Source of the DNA: Salegentibacter maritimus
Lineage (GTDB): Bacteria; Bacteroidota; Bacteroidia; Flavobacteriales; Flavobacteriaceae
Direction of reading: 5' to 3'
DNA length: 64,000 nucleotides
Assembly: GCF_016236915.1 (NCBI RefSeq)
Contig: NZ_JAEHOK010000006.1
Span: 62,001-126,000, forward strand
Part shown: positions 9,135-17,701 of the stretch, in pieces
How the letters are laid out: the number at the start of each line of letters is the position of its first letter
Position numbering within the stretch: the stretch's first letter is position 1
Notes under the pieces: model-generated
The model's database searches: none
What the model saw: only the letters and a program-made list of their open reading frames with translations
Told to the model about the DNA's origin: nothing
Program-made: the position numbers and the translations under genes

Positions 9135-10925
9135 GTGGGGACTAAAGCTACAAAATTGCTAATACGTTTTTCTAAGTGGAGCAATAAACACTTAAGCCAT
9201 CAGCAATTTCTGATGTTATTAAGTGCCATTATTGGCTTTACAGCCGGATTGGGTGCGGTAGCGATTAAAAACCTTACCCACTTTATACAGCGATTACTTG
9301 AAGGAAACCTTATCGTAAATTACCACCATGCGTTTTACTTTATTTTTCCATTAATTGGCTTAAGCCTTAGCTTGTTTATAGTAAAGGTAGTTCTTAGAAA
9401 AAAAATTGGTCACGGCATTCCATCTACTCTCTATGCTATTTCACGCCGAAAAGGAATTATGCGAAGCTTTCAAATGTACGCGTCGCTTATTACCGCTCCA
9501 TTAACTGTAGGCTTTGGGGGATCTGTTGGTTTAGAAGGTCCTACCGTTGCCACCGGTGCTTCCCTGGGATCTAATATCTCCAGGTTTTTTAAGATGAACC
9601 AAAGCTCCCGCACCCTATTAATTGGTTGTGCAGCAGCCGGCGCTATGTCTTCTATCTTTAAGGCACCTATTGCGGCTATTATTTTTGCCATTGAAGTATT
9701 TAGTTTAGACCTTACCCTAATCTCCATGGTCCCTTTGTTAATTGCATCGGTCTCAGCAATCCTCACTTCCTATTTTTTCTTTGGCTCTGATATTATTCTA
9801 CCTTTTGAATTACAGGATAATTTCACGATTTCTGAAGTTCCTTTTTACATCATCCTGGGAGTTCTTGCTGCAGGTTGTTCTATGTATTTCACTCATATTT
9901 ATTTTAAAATTGCCGATGCTTTTAAAAAAATAGATTCGCTTTTTTTTAGATTATTATTAGGTGGACTTGGCCTGGGGTTTCTAATTTATTTAATTCCGCC
10001 TCTTTATGGCGAAGGCTATAATGTTATAAACAATTTACTTGCTGAAGACTACATACAAGCACTGGGAACCAATTTCTTTAACGAATACTTGGATAATATT
10101 TGGATTGTGATTATCCTACTGGCAGGCCTTGTGATTTTTAAAATCGTTGCTACCTCCTTAACTTTTGGTACTGGTGGTATTGGTGGTATTTTTGCCCCGG
10201 TATTATTTATGGGAAGTGCCATGGGGCACTGTTTTGCCTTACTGGTAAATAACATGGGAATATTAAGAAATCCCATCTCGGTAAGTAGCTTTACAATGGT
10301 AGGTATGGCCGGGCTTATGGCTGGAGTTTTACACGCCCCACTCACGGCAATTTTCCTTATCGCAGAATTAACCGGTGGCTACGAGCTTTTTGTTCCCTTA
10401 ATGATCACTGCGGCAATTTCGTTTATGATTACAAACCAGTTTCAACCGCACTCGGTGTACACAATGGAACTTGCAAAACGAGGGGATTTATTAACTCATA
10501 ATAAAGACCAGGCGGTTTTAACCCTCTTGAATATTCAACAAATTATTGAAAAGAACTTTATAAGTCTAAACATAGACATGAATCTTGGCGATATTATTCA
10601 TAAAGGTGTTATAAAATCTTCCCGAAATCTTTTTCCTGTTATCGATGAAGATCGTAACTTTCTAGGAATTATACTTTTAGACGACATACGTCCCATAATG
10701 TTTGATCAAAAAATGTATAACGAAGTAAAAGTAAGCGATGTAATGCAAAGGGCTCCAACCGTTATAGATCTTAAAAAAGACCGGCCAAAAGATACGATGC
10801 GCAAATTTCAGGAAACAAATGCCTGGAATTTACCAGTGGTAGAAGACGGGAAATATGTTGGGTTTATCTCTAAATCTAAGCTACTTACCGCTTACCGCCA
10901 AAAATTAATTGAAGTAACCGTTTAA
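9135..10925 (+). CDS. ClC-family chloride channel/antiporter with C-terminal CBS domains
   Basis: This 596-residue inner-membrane protein moves chloride, as a channel or in exchange for protons. The ClC filter motifs are visible: GHGIP (about residue 91), GSVGLEGPT (about 128) and GIGGIFAP (about 348). About ten or more hydrophobic segments span residues 25-450. Residues about 475-590 contain two CBS domains, which in this family bind nucleotides and regulate gating. The start is GTG: an in-frame TGA lies immediately upstream, and the N-terminal RFSKWSNKHLSHQQF segment before TM1 fits the family. The next gene begins 4 bases later. Confidence 0.92.
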   Translation: MGTKATKLLIRFSKWSNKHLSHQQFLMLLSAIIGFTAGLGAVAIKNLTHFIQRLLEGNLIVNYHHAFYFIFPLIGLSLSLFIVKVVLRKKIGHGIPSTLYAISRRKGIMRSFQMYASLITAPLTVGFGGSVGLEGPTVATGASLGSNISRFFKMNQSSRTLLIGCAAAGAMSSIFKAPIAAIIFAIEVFSLDLTLISMVPLLIASVSAILTSYFFFGSDIILPFELQDNFTISEVPFYIILGVLAAGCSMYFTHIYFKIADAFKKIDSLFFRLLLGGLGLGFLIYLIPPLYGEGYNVINNLLAEDYIQALGTNFFNEYLDNIWIVIILLAGLVIFKIVATSLTFGTGGIGGIFAPVLFMGSAMGHCFALLVNNMGILRNPISVSSFTMVGMAGLMAGVLHAPLTAIFLIAELTGGYELFVPLMITAAISFMITNQFQPHSVYTMELAKRGDLLTHNKDQAVLTLLNIQQIIEKNFISLNIDMNLGDIIHKGVIKSSRNLFPVIDEDRNFLGIILLDDIRPIMFDQKMYNEVKVSDVMQRAPTVIDLKKDRPKDTMRKFQETNAWNLPVVEDGKYVGFISKSKLLTAYRQKLIEVTV

Positions 10926-10929
10926 TGCT

Positions 10930-11169
10930 ATGAATACCGTTTTAAAGATTTTAGGAATATCGATACTAATTGCCATTGGAGTGGGATTTTATTACCGCAC
11001 TTTTGAGGATGTTCTCTTAGGAGACCAAATAATTGGTCTTGCTGTTTTGGCGAGTGCATTTATTTTAATGCCCATTTTCCTTTATGTTAGATGGAAAGGA
11101 AAACGCCTTAAAGACTACACTCTTACTAAAGAGAACATGGATAAAATGCGAGACAAAGGCATAGATTAA
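10930..11169 (+). CDS. Small two-TM membrane protein, unknown function
   Basis: This 79-residue protein has two hydrophobic segments (about 5-22 and 33-53) and a basic, Lys-rich C-terminal tail likely to be cytoplasmic. It starts 4 bases after the ClC stop codon, so the two are co-transcribed. The family was not recognised; small accessory proteins of this type are often found behind transporters, but no role in chloride transport can be claimed. Confidence 0.65.
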   Translation: MNTVLKILGISILIAIGVGFYYRTFEDVLLGDQIIGLAVLASAFILMPIFLYVRWKGKRLKDYTLTKENMDKMRDKGID

Positions 11170-11214
11170 ACACTTGTTTTAGAATACTTTCAAAAGAAAA
11201 ATAGTATTATTGCA

Positions 11215-11243
11215 TTGTCTTCAATAATATTGTACTAACTTTG
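11215..11243 (+). promoter_or_regulatory. Promoter of the cold-shock gene (-33 TTG / -7 TAACTTTG)
   Basis: TTG at 11215-11217 and TAACTTTG at 11236-11243 are separated by 18 bases, matching the Bacteroidota primary sigma factor consensus. The start codon lies 31 bases beyond, a moderately short leader for a cold-shock gene. Confidence 0.65.
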
Positions 11244-11274
11244 TTCTCTATTAATTATTTATTTTATTATTACA

Positions 11275-11469
11275 ATGGAAGGTACAGTTAAATTTTTCAA
11301 TGAGTCTAAAGGATACGGATTCATTACCAACGACGAAACAGGAAGAGATATCTTCGTACACATTACTGGATTAGATGGCGAGAGCTTGAACGAAGGTGAT
11401 AAAGTTGAGTACGTTGAAGTAGAAGGAAGAAAAGGAGTTAACGCTGCAGAAGTACGCGTTATAGAATAA
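11275..11469 (+). CDS. Cold-shock protein (CspA family)
   Basis: This 64-residue single-domain cold-shock protein binds single-stranded RNA/DNA. RNP1 (KGYGFIT) and RNP2 (DIFVHI) are both present after the typical GTVKFFNESK opening. The protein is acidic (VEYVEVEGRKG). It has its own promoter and a strong terminator, so it is monocistronic. Confidence 0.95.
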   Translation: MEGTVKFFNESKGYGFITNDETGRDIFVHITGLDGESLNEGDKVEYVEVEGRKGVNAAEVRVIE

Positions 11470-11496
11470 TATATATTATCCTATTTCAAGAACTGG

Positions 11497-11524
11497 AAAG
11501 CCGCTTTATAAGCGGCTTTTTTTA
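11497..11524 (+). terminator. Terminator of the cold-shock gene
   Basis: The stem AAAGCCGCTT / AAGCGGCTTT (10 bp) with a TAT loop is followed by T-residues, 27 bases after the stop codon. Confidence 0.85.
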
Positions 11525-11533
11525 TGGCTAAAT

Positions 11534-12508
11534 TTATTGGTTTAAACCTTGTTTGGGAGTATATCCGTAATGTTTTTTAAAAGTATCAATAAAATGCGGA
11601 ACGCTTTTATACCCTAATATCGCCGCCATTTCGGTTACTGTATATTTTCCTAATAAACTTTTAGCTTTCTTCATGCGTAAATCTATAATAAAGCTTCTAA
11701 TAGTTTTACCATACATTTTTTTAAAATCCTTTTTTAACTGAAGCTCATTCAAAAGCACTTTTCTTGCCAATGATTTTATAGTTGGCGGATTTTTAAAGTT
11801 CTCAATTAAATAAGCGTGGGCGGTTCTTATTTTTTCAAGATTTTCTTCAGTAATACCTTTTCCAACCCCAGAGTACAATTTGTGCTGGCAGAAATGCAAA
11901 GAAAGGAACAACTCTTTAAGTCTCAATTCAAGAAAATACTTTTTAAAATCGCTATCCCAATCTTTTTTTGTGATTTCACTTAAGATATGGTACAAACTAT
12001 AATCTATAGGAAAATTGCAGGCTCCCCATTCTTGAAAATCTCCCTGAACAATATGCTTATGAAAAGAGCTTTCTGCTACCCAGGTTTCGTTTTTTAACAA
12101 TTCAAGGTAATATTCTTTTGAGAGGTAAACCGCCTGATAGTGAGTAGGTATATTAGCCGGCATTTCTATGGTACTTACTGTATCACGATTGTAGCAGCAG
12201 TTAATTCTCCCCATCCCAATAGGCTTTTTCCCTTTTACAGATATCAAATGAGAATCTCCCTGCCCTAAATACGAAATTTGAATATATTCCCCACTAACAC
12301 TAAAAATATCGGTAATATCCTTTTCGTTTTCAAAGAAAGTTTCAACTATAAACAGCCCCTTTGAAGCCTGAATTTTACACCTTGCCTGTAACCAGGAATA
12401 CGATTGAATATTTACTTCTTCTTTAATAAGAGTAGGTGCTCTATCGTGTGAAAAATCCTGTGAAAACAAAGTTTCATTCACCTCTATTAATTTAGACTCA
12501 ATATACAT
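11534..12508 (-). CDS. AraC-family transcriptional regulator (PchR-like) of the iron-uptake locus
   Basis: This 324-residue regulator has an uncharacterised N-terminal sensing region and a C-terminal AraC double helix-turn-helix (about 230-322). The HTH region includes PTIKSLARKVLLNELQLKKD and the second-helix signature MAAILGYKSVPHFIDTFKKH followed by YGYTPKQ. It is divergent from a TonB receptor / DUF4374 / PepSY operon across a 114-bp gap. Bacteroidota and proteobacterial regulators of this layout (PchR, AlcR) sense ferric siderophores and activate the receptor, so that role is inferred here. The N-terminal domain has several aromatic and Cys residues (CCYNRD) of unknown meaning. Confidence 0.85.
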   Translation of the reverse strand: MYIESKLIEVNETLFSQDFSHDRAPTLIKEEVNIQSYSWLQARCKIQASKGLFIVETFFENEKDITDIFSVSGEYIQISYLGQGDSHLISVKGKKPIGMGRINCCYNRDTVSTIEMPANIPTHYQAVYLSKEYYLELLKNETWVAESSFHKHIVQGDFQEWGACNFPIDYSLYHILSEITKKDWDSDFKKYFLELRLKELFLSLHFCQHKLYSGVGKGITEENLEKIRTAHAYLIENFKNPPTIKSLARKVLLNELQLKKDFKKMYGKTIRSFIIDLRMKKAKSLLGKYTVTEMAAILGYKSVPHFIDTFKKHYGYTPKQGLNQ

Positions 12509-12566
12509 AATACGTTTTCCGTAATTTTTATTTCCAAAACCGAAACCGGCTTAGTGTTTCAAAACA

Positions 12567-12574
12567 TAAATTTG
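12567..12574 (+). promoter_or_regulatory. -7 element of the TonB receptor operon
   Basis: TAAATTTG matches TAnnTTTG, 48 bases before the GTG start. No convincing -33 TTG is present, which would fit a promoter that needs an activator such as the divergent AraC protein. Confidence 0.45.
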
Positions 12575-12581
12575 CCGCAAG

Positions 12582-12604
12582 TTATTTAAAATTAGTTTAA
12601 ATAA
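12582..12604. promoter_or_regulatory. Perfect palindrome at the predicted transcription start of the TonB receptor operon
   Basis: TTATTTAAA, a 5-base spacer (ATTAG), then TTTAAATAA form a perfect 9-bp inverted repeat. It begins 7 bases after the -7 element, over the expected start of transcription, where a repressor dimer (for example an iron-sensing regulator) could block the promoter. The sequence is A/T-only in both arms, so chance cannot be excluded. Confidence 0.4.
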
Positions 12605-12622
12605 GGATAATAAAACAAAATT

Positions 12623-15061
12623 GTGGTTAAAAAATCCCCTATAGTCTTTATTTTACTGTTGTTAGCAACAAGTATTTTCTCCCTGCATGCTCAGCAAAAA
12701 GAAGCTAAAAGTTTCGATATTTTCGGGAAAATTAAAGACGAAAATAACAAAGCGTTAAAGGGCGTAAGCATTACAGCTTCCAATTTAAATAGGACTCTAA
12801 GTACTAAATCAAATTCCGAAGGAAACTACCAGTTCAAAGACTTAGAAACAGGCATTTTTCTACTGGAAATTCGTAAAGGCAATTTTCTAACCCATCATCA
12901 AATAGCGGTAGATCCAAAAAATCTAGAACATAATATCACGATAAACACCTCCGGAAACGAATTAGAAGAGGTACACCTAAAAGCTGAATCGTTTAAAACT
13001 AAAATGGAGAAAAAAGGTTTTGCACTTAATATTGCGGAAACCGGAGAGTCAGGTATTAGAAATATTCAAACTAATGAATTACTAAATACTACTGTGGGAG
13101 TGAAAATTCGGCAAAACGGTGGTTTAGGTTCACGTGCAGAATACAGTTTAAATGGATTGTCGGGAAGTGCTGTACGTATTTTTATAGACGGAATTCCAAT
13201 TACCACCTTTGGCTCTTCTTATAACTTAAACAGTATTCCACCCTCAATGATAGAGCGCATTGAGGTCTATAAAGGTGTTGTTCCCGGCCATTTGGCCGAC
13301 GACGCCCTGGGTGGTGCAATTAATATTGTATTGAACAAACAGTCTAATAAAAATATTAATGCGTCAGTTTCATATGGTTCATTCAACACCTTTCAAACTA
13401 ATGTAAATGGATTATACCGATTTGATAATTCTGGTTTTACCGTAAAGGCATCGGCCTTTCATAATAATTCTAATAACGATTATAAAGTTTCAGGCCGAAG
13501 TATTGTAGTAACAGGTTTAGGTGGCCAACAAACCCCTATTACCGCAAGACGCTTTAATGACGCCTATAGGTCTACGGGGGGAACGGTAAAATTAGGCTAC
13601 ACTGATGTAAAGTGGGCCGACCAGTTTTTTGTAGGTTTTACAGGTTCCGATGATTACAAAGAAGTGCAGCACGGCGCCTTTATGACCACAATGCCATACA
13701 AAGGAAGATTTCTTGAATCTGACGCCTCGCTAGCTAATTTAACTTATCAAAAAGAAGATTTGTTTACGCCAGGATTAGATGTAAATGTAACCGGATATTA
13801 CGGAAATCGTAATCGCCAGGTTAATGATACGGTACCCTGGGCTTATAGCTGGAACGGTAAAAAGGCTATAGATTTTAGAGGTGATCACTACAAATATATC
13901 TGGGGCTCACAGCAAGAAGGCGGGCCAACGCTTGCAAACATTAAGCGTAAAGTTGCTTCCATTAGAACCGGCCTGGCCTTTGCCATTAACGATAAGCATA
14001 AGATTTTGGCAAACCATCTCTATAGCGGAATTGACAGAGAAGATAGCGACGAGCTACAATCTGTTTTAGAAAATACCTTTTTAGGAACTAGAGACTTACG
14101 CAAAAACATACTTTCACTAACCTATGAATTAAATGCCTTTAATGACAGGCTAAAAACAAATCTCTTCGGAAAATATTACCACCAAAAAACCATAAGTGTA
14201 GATCCTGAAATTCAAAGAAATTCAGACGGAAACAGGCAAATTGTAGACAAGGTTGTAAGCAGCAACAAGAAATATGAAGGTTATGGTTTTGCAGCTTCTT
14301 ACGAGCTTAGCCCCACTGTAAGCTTTTTGGTCTCGGCAGAAAAAGCCGTGCGGCTTCCAAACGAAACCGAAATTTTTGGCAACGATGGCGATAATGTTGT
14401 CGCTAACGCGAGTATTAACCCCGAGCAAAGCAATAATTATAATTTCGGAATTAAACTAGGCAGCTTTACTTTTCAAAAACATCAATTTAACGCATCAACC
14501 AATCTTTTTACACGAAATATTAAAGATAGAATTGGCTTACCTATAGAGACTTCCTTAAACGTAGATGAAGAATTAATTGTTTATGTAAATCAGGGAAGTG
14601 GTACTTCAAAAGGTATAGATGCCCAGTTCGGTTATACGTACAATAATAATTTCGGACTTAATTTCAATATATCCCGATTCGATTTAAAAATTAAAAACAA
14701 GGGAGTAGAAATAGATGTGCCAAACACACCATTTCTCACTATGAATGGAAATTTACGCTATTCAATTAAAGATTTAATTCAGAAAAACTCCAGGTTAAAT
14801 CTATTTTACACAATGTACTTTACCGACCAATTTTCATATATAGTTCCGCAAGGTTCTAACACGGCAGGAGACGATTTCTTTAAAGTACCTCAACAACTAG
14901 CACAAGATTTAGGCTTTAGTTACAGCTTTCCAAACCAAAATTTCATTGTGAGTTTCGATGTTAAAAACCTTTTTGACAAACCTGTTTACGACAATTTATC
15001 AGTACAAAAACCGGGAACGGCTTTTTACCTAAAACTAAATTATTCAATCAACAAATTTTAA
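12623..15061 (+). CDS. TonB-dependent outer membrane receptor (XusA-like siderophore receptor)
   Basis: This 812-residue outer-membrane receptor would import a ferric siderophore using TonB energy. A signal peptide ends at LHAQQ. A carboxypeptidase-regulatory-like beta domain follows (about 30-115, FDIFGKIKDENNKALKGVSI). The plug domain (about 130-235) contains SGSAVRIFIDGIPI and IERIEVYKGVVPGHLADDALGGAINIV. A 22-strand-type barrel runs to a C-terminal Phe, as usual for BAM substrates. The start is GTG. The next two genes (DUF4374 lipoprotein, PepSY protein) match the XusABC order known from Bacteroides thetaiotaomicron. The ligand cannot be deduced from sequence. Confidence 0.92.
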   Translation: MVKKSPIVFILLLLATSIFSLHAQQKEAKSFDIFGKIKDENNKALKGVSITASNLNRTLSTKSNSEGNYQFKDLETGIFLLEIRKGNFLTHHQIAVDPKNLEHNITINTSGNELEEVHLKAESFKTKMEKKGFALNIAETGESGIRNIQTNELLNTTVGVKIRQNGGLGSRAEYSLNGLSGSAVRIFIDGIPITTFGSSYNLNSIPPSMIERIEVYKGVVPGHLADDALGGAINIVLNKQSNKNINASVSYGSFNTFQTNVNGLYRFDNSGFTVKASAFHNNSNNDYKVSGRSIVVTGLGGQQTPITARRFNDAYRSTGGTVKLGYTDVKWADQFFVGFTGSDDYKEVQHGAFMTTMPYKGRFLESDASLANLTYQKEDLFTPGLDVNVTGYYGNRNRQVNDTVPWAYSWNGKKAIDFRGDHYKYIWGSQQEGGPTLANIKRKVASIRTGLAFAINDKHKILANHLYSGIDREDSDELQSVLENTFLGTRDLRKNILSLTYELNAFNDRLKTNLFGKYYHQKTISVDPEIQRNSDGNRQIVDKVVSSNKKYEGYGFAASYELSPTVSFLVSAEKAVRLPNETEIFGNDGDNVVANASINPEQSNNYNFGIKLGSFTFQKHQFNASTNLFTRNIKDRIGLPIETSLNVDEELIVYVNQGSGTSKGIDAQFGYTYNNNFGLNFNISRFDLKIKNKGVEIDVPNTPFLTMNGNLRYSIKDLIQKNSRLNLFYTMYFTDQFSYIVPQGSNTAGDDFFKVPQQLAQDLGFSYSFPNQNFIVSFDVKNLFDKPVYDNLSVQKPGTAFYLKLNYSINKF

Positions 15062-15082
15062 CCAATTATTAAAGATAATAAT

Positions 15083-16450
15083 ATGAAACGTAATTTTTTC
15101 AGCATTAAAACTTTAGCAACAATTGCGATCGCAACAGGTTTACTGGCTTCTTGTAGTAGTGACGACTCTGCAATAGACCAGGGCCAGGAACCTGGTGAAA
15201 ATGAAGACGGCAGATGGATTACAGTAGCCGCCGCAAGAATGGGGGAAAATCCTGGAGATGGCAATGGAGGTACGTTAATATACTCCATAAGCAGTAAAGA
15301 TGCTAAAGACCCAACTGTATCTATAGAGCCTTTTGATAACGGATTTATAGTACCTTCTAATAGAACTGCACGTTTACAATCTTCTGAAGACGGTAGTACT
15401 ATATTCAACATTAGTTATGCCGGAGATACCGGTGGCAATTACACTAAATATACGGTAAATGGCGGGCAGGATTTTGAACAAACCGGAAGTGAAATAAGCA
15501 TTGCTCCTTATGTTGGTTCTGCCCCAAGATGGATCAAGTTATTTGACAGAGATCAAACAGGCGCTGCTGTGTATGTAAATACCGAGAACCAGTTTAATGA
15601 TAACGGCACTCCAGACGATGAAAGCGATGATTTTTATGAGCGCACCGAAGCTACTATGGGGATTGTTACCTTAGATTTACAGAATTCTGCCATAAAAGAA
15701 TTCAAAGAATCAAGCCTTCGGTTAAGCGATGAACTGGAAGCCCAGGGCTATTATATTGGTAGAATTGATATGCCTACTTTAAATGCTGCCGGAGACAAAT
15801 TGTACATAGGTGCAAGAATAAGTAAGGTAAACCCTGAAACCGGAGAAAGAGATCGAGACGCCGAAACCTTAGAATCTAAAACCATTGTGCTAGACTACCC
15901 TTCTTTAGAAAACCCCACAGTTATTACTTCTCAAGTTGGAAAAGGAAATACCAACGGTTACCGAAGCATTAATTCATTTTTAGTGAATGGCAGCGTATAC
16001 CAGGCAAATCAAGGCGATCCAAACGGCTCTCATATTTTAAAAATTGATGCAAATAACGATTATGACAATTCATACGTTTTCAATCTAGACGAAGCCTTAG
16101 GAGTAGAAGATGCTTATATTCTTGCCTGGAGGCCTACAGCAAGCGGAAAAGCAGTAATAGCATACCGACACGCAGGTTCTACAGAAGGCGTGGCAGGAGC
16201 TCAGGGATATTTTGCATTGGTAGATTTAGAAGCAAAAACAGCACAAAAAATAAACGAAATCCCATATAGCGAAAATTTTTACTTATTCCAATATCAGGGG
16301 TTTGTAGTAGATGGAGATGAAGTGTATGTAACCGAAGCTCCCGTTGGAGAAAATGGAAATATTTACATTATAGATACTCAAACAGGAAAAGTAACTAAAG
16401 GAGCTGAACTGGTAAATGTAGAAGGAAGCCACTTTATAGGAGTGTTTTAA
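15083..16450 (+). CDS. DUF4374 surface lipoprotein (XusB-like siderophore-binding protein)
   Basis: This 455-residue lipoprotein has signal MKRNFFSIKTLATIAIATGL and lipobox LASC. The residues after the lipidated Cys (SSDDSAID) resemble the Ser/Asp-rich lipoprotein export signal of Flavobacteriia, so surface display is inferred. The rest looks like a beta-propeller: blades with GTLIYSISSKD, AAVYVNTENQF, MGIVTLDLQN and NIYIIDTQTGKVTKG. DUF4374 proteins beside TonB receptors include XusB of B. thetaiotaomicron, a siderophore-capturing surface protein. It follows the receptor by 21 bases in the same operon. Confidence 0.88.
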   Translation: MKRNFFSIKTLATIAIATGLLASCSSDDSAIDQGQEPGENEDGRWITVAAARMGENPGDGNGGTLIYSISSKDAKDPTVSIEPFDNGFIVPSNRTARLQSSEDGSTIFNISYAGDTGGNYTKYTVNGGQDFEQTGSEISIAPYVGSAPRWIKLFDRDQTGAAVYVNTENQFNDNGTPDDESDDFYERTEATMGIVTLDLQNSAIKEFKESSLRLSDELEAQGYYIGRIDMPTLNAAGDKLYIGARISKVNPETGERDRDAETLESKTIVLDYPSLENPTVITSQVGKGNTNGYRSINSFLVNGSVYQANQGDPNGSHILKIDANNDYDNSYVFNLDEALGVEDAYILAWRPTASGKAVIAYRHAGSTEGVAGAQGYFALVDLEAKTAQKINEIPYSENFYLFQYQGFVVDGDEVYVTEAPVGENGNIYIIDTQTGKVTKGAELVNVEGSHFIGVF

Positions 16451-16482
16451 GAACATAGAAAATATTTAAAGTTGCCCAAAGA

Positions 16483-16511
16483 GCTGACCGAAAATCCTGT
16501 TTTCGGTCAGC
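16483..16511. other. 12-bp perfect inverted repeat between the DUF4374 and PepSY genes
   Basis: GCTGACCGAAAA pairs perfectly with TTTTCGGTCAGC around a 5-base loop. No T-tract follows, so it is not a standard terminator. It lies 32 bases after one stop codon and 27 bases before the next start codon, where an RNA hairpin could stabilise the upstream message or set the ratio between the genes. Confidence 0.6.
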
Positions 16512-16538
16512 CCTATTTCAAGTTTTATACCGAAATCT

Positions 16539-17678
16539 ATGACAAAGAAGAAGCAAAAAAAGAAAAACTATACGTTTAGGAAATTACTAAACGATCTGCA
16601 TTTATGGTTAGGACTTGCCAGTGGGATTATCCTTTTCCTGGTTTGCCTAAGCGGAACCATACTCACCTTCCAAAAAGAAATAAAATCACTTTTTGCTGAA
16701 GAATTAAAAATAGCCCCCGGGCAGGGAGAAGTAAAGACTATTGAGAGCCTGCAACAAAACCTCCAGGATCTAGGAACCGTTACCGGTGTTACATTATCTG
16801 AAAATGGCAAAAAAGCCTATGAGTTTAAGGTAAAAACATCTCCTGAAGACAGGCGTGGCACAACCTTTTTTGTAAACCAATATACAGGTGAATACCAAAG
16901 ATTGGGTGAGAACCCTACAGATGAGTTCTTCTTTACAATGTTTAGAATGCACCGCTGGTTGTTATTTGATTCTGCAATAGGAAGACCCATTGTGGGAATT
17001 GCCACATTAATCTTTCTATTTTTGTCTATAAGCGGAATTGTACTTTGGTTTCCGAAGAAAAAAATAAAGTGGAAAACTCTAAAACCGGGTTTTAAGATTA
17101 AATGGTCTGCCAACTGGAAAAGGATTAACCACGATCTCCATAACACCCTTGGTTTTTACTCCTGTCTTTTATTAATTATAATGACACTAACCGGATTATT
17201 CTGGTCATTTCAGTGGTATAGGGATTTAGGAAGTGAAGTTTTAGGAACCCAGGTTTTTGGTGGCCGCGGTGGACCCAAAATTGCTTCGGAAGCTAATACC
17301 GACACTAAAACCCTGGAAATTGCCGAAATTGTTAATATTGCCAATCTAAACCTGGAGTATCCGGGAGAGACTTCAATCTCTTTTCCGCAAGATGAAAAAG
17401 GTGTTTTTTCTATTAGGAAATATGAGACTGGCAATTGGTCGCCCAATACCTACGATATGTTGGTTATAGATCGTGATGGGAAAGTACTTAAAAAAGAAAT
17501 TTTTTCAGAAAAACCTGTAAACGTGCAGGTAGCTTCATTAATAAAACCAATTCATACCGGCGAAATTTTCGGTACTTTTTCAAAAATACTTTATTTCCTG
17601 GCGTGTTTAATTGCTACCAGCTTACCAATTACCGGAACCTTTATTTGGCTCAATAAAATGAAGAAAAAGAAAAAATAA
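16539..17678 (+). CDS. PepSY-associated TM protein (XusC-like inner-membrane component)
   Basis: This 379-residue inner-membrane protein of the PepSY_TM family has four main hydrophobic segments (about residues 20-45, 145-170, 205-230 and 345-370). A very basic N-terminus (KKKQKKKNY) and C-terminus (KMKKKKK) face the cytoplasm. Conserved His residues near the membrane (LHLWLG, MHRWLLF, HDLHNTLG, PIHTGEIFG) are of the sort that could bind haem in ferric-siderophore reductase relatives such as FoxB/XusC. The position behind the receptor and the DUF4374 lipoprotein supports a role in releasing iron from the imported siderophore; this is inferred. Confidence 0.88.
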   Translation: MTKKKQKKKNYTFRKLLNDLHLWLGLASGIILFLVCLSGTILTFQKEIKSLFAEELKIAPGQGEVKTIESLQQNLQDLGTVTGVTLSENGKKAYEFKVKTSPEDRRGTTFFVNQYTGEYQRLGENPTDEFFFTMFRMHRWLLFDSAIGRPIVGIATLIFLFLSISGIVLWFPKKKIKWKTLKPGFKIKWSANWKRINHDLHNTLGFYSCLLLIIMTLTGLFWSFQWYRDLGSEVLGTQVFGGRGGPKIASEANTDTKTLEIAEIVNIANLNLEYPGETSISFPQDEKGVFSIRKYETGNWSPNTYDMLVIDRDGKVLKKEIFSEKPVNVQVASLIKPIHTGEIFGTFSKILYFLACLIATSLPITGTFIWLNKMKKKKK

Positions 17679-17701
17679 TCCGGGGTATAGATTACAGGCT
17701 T

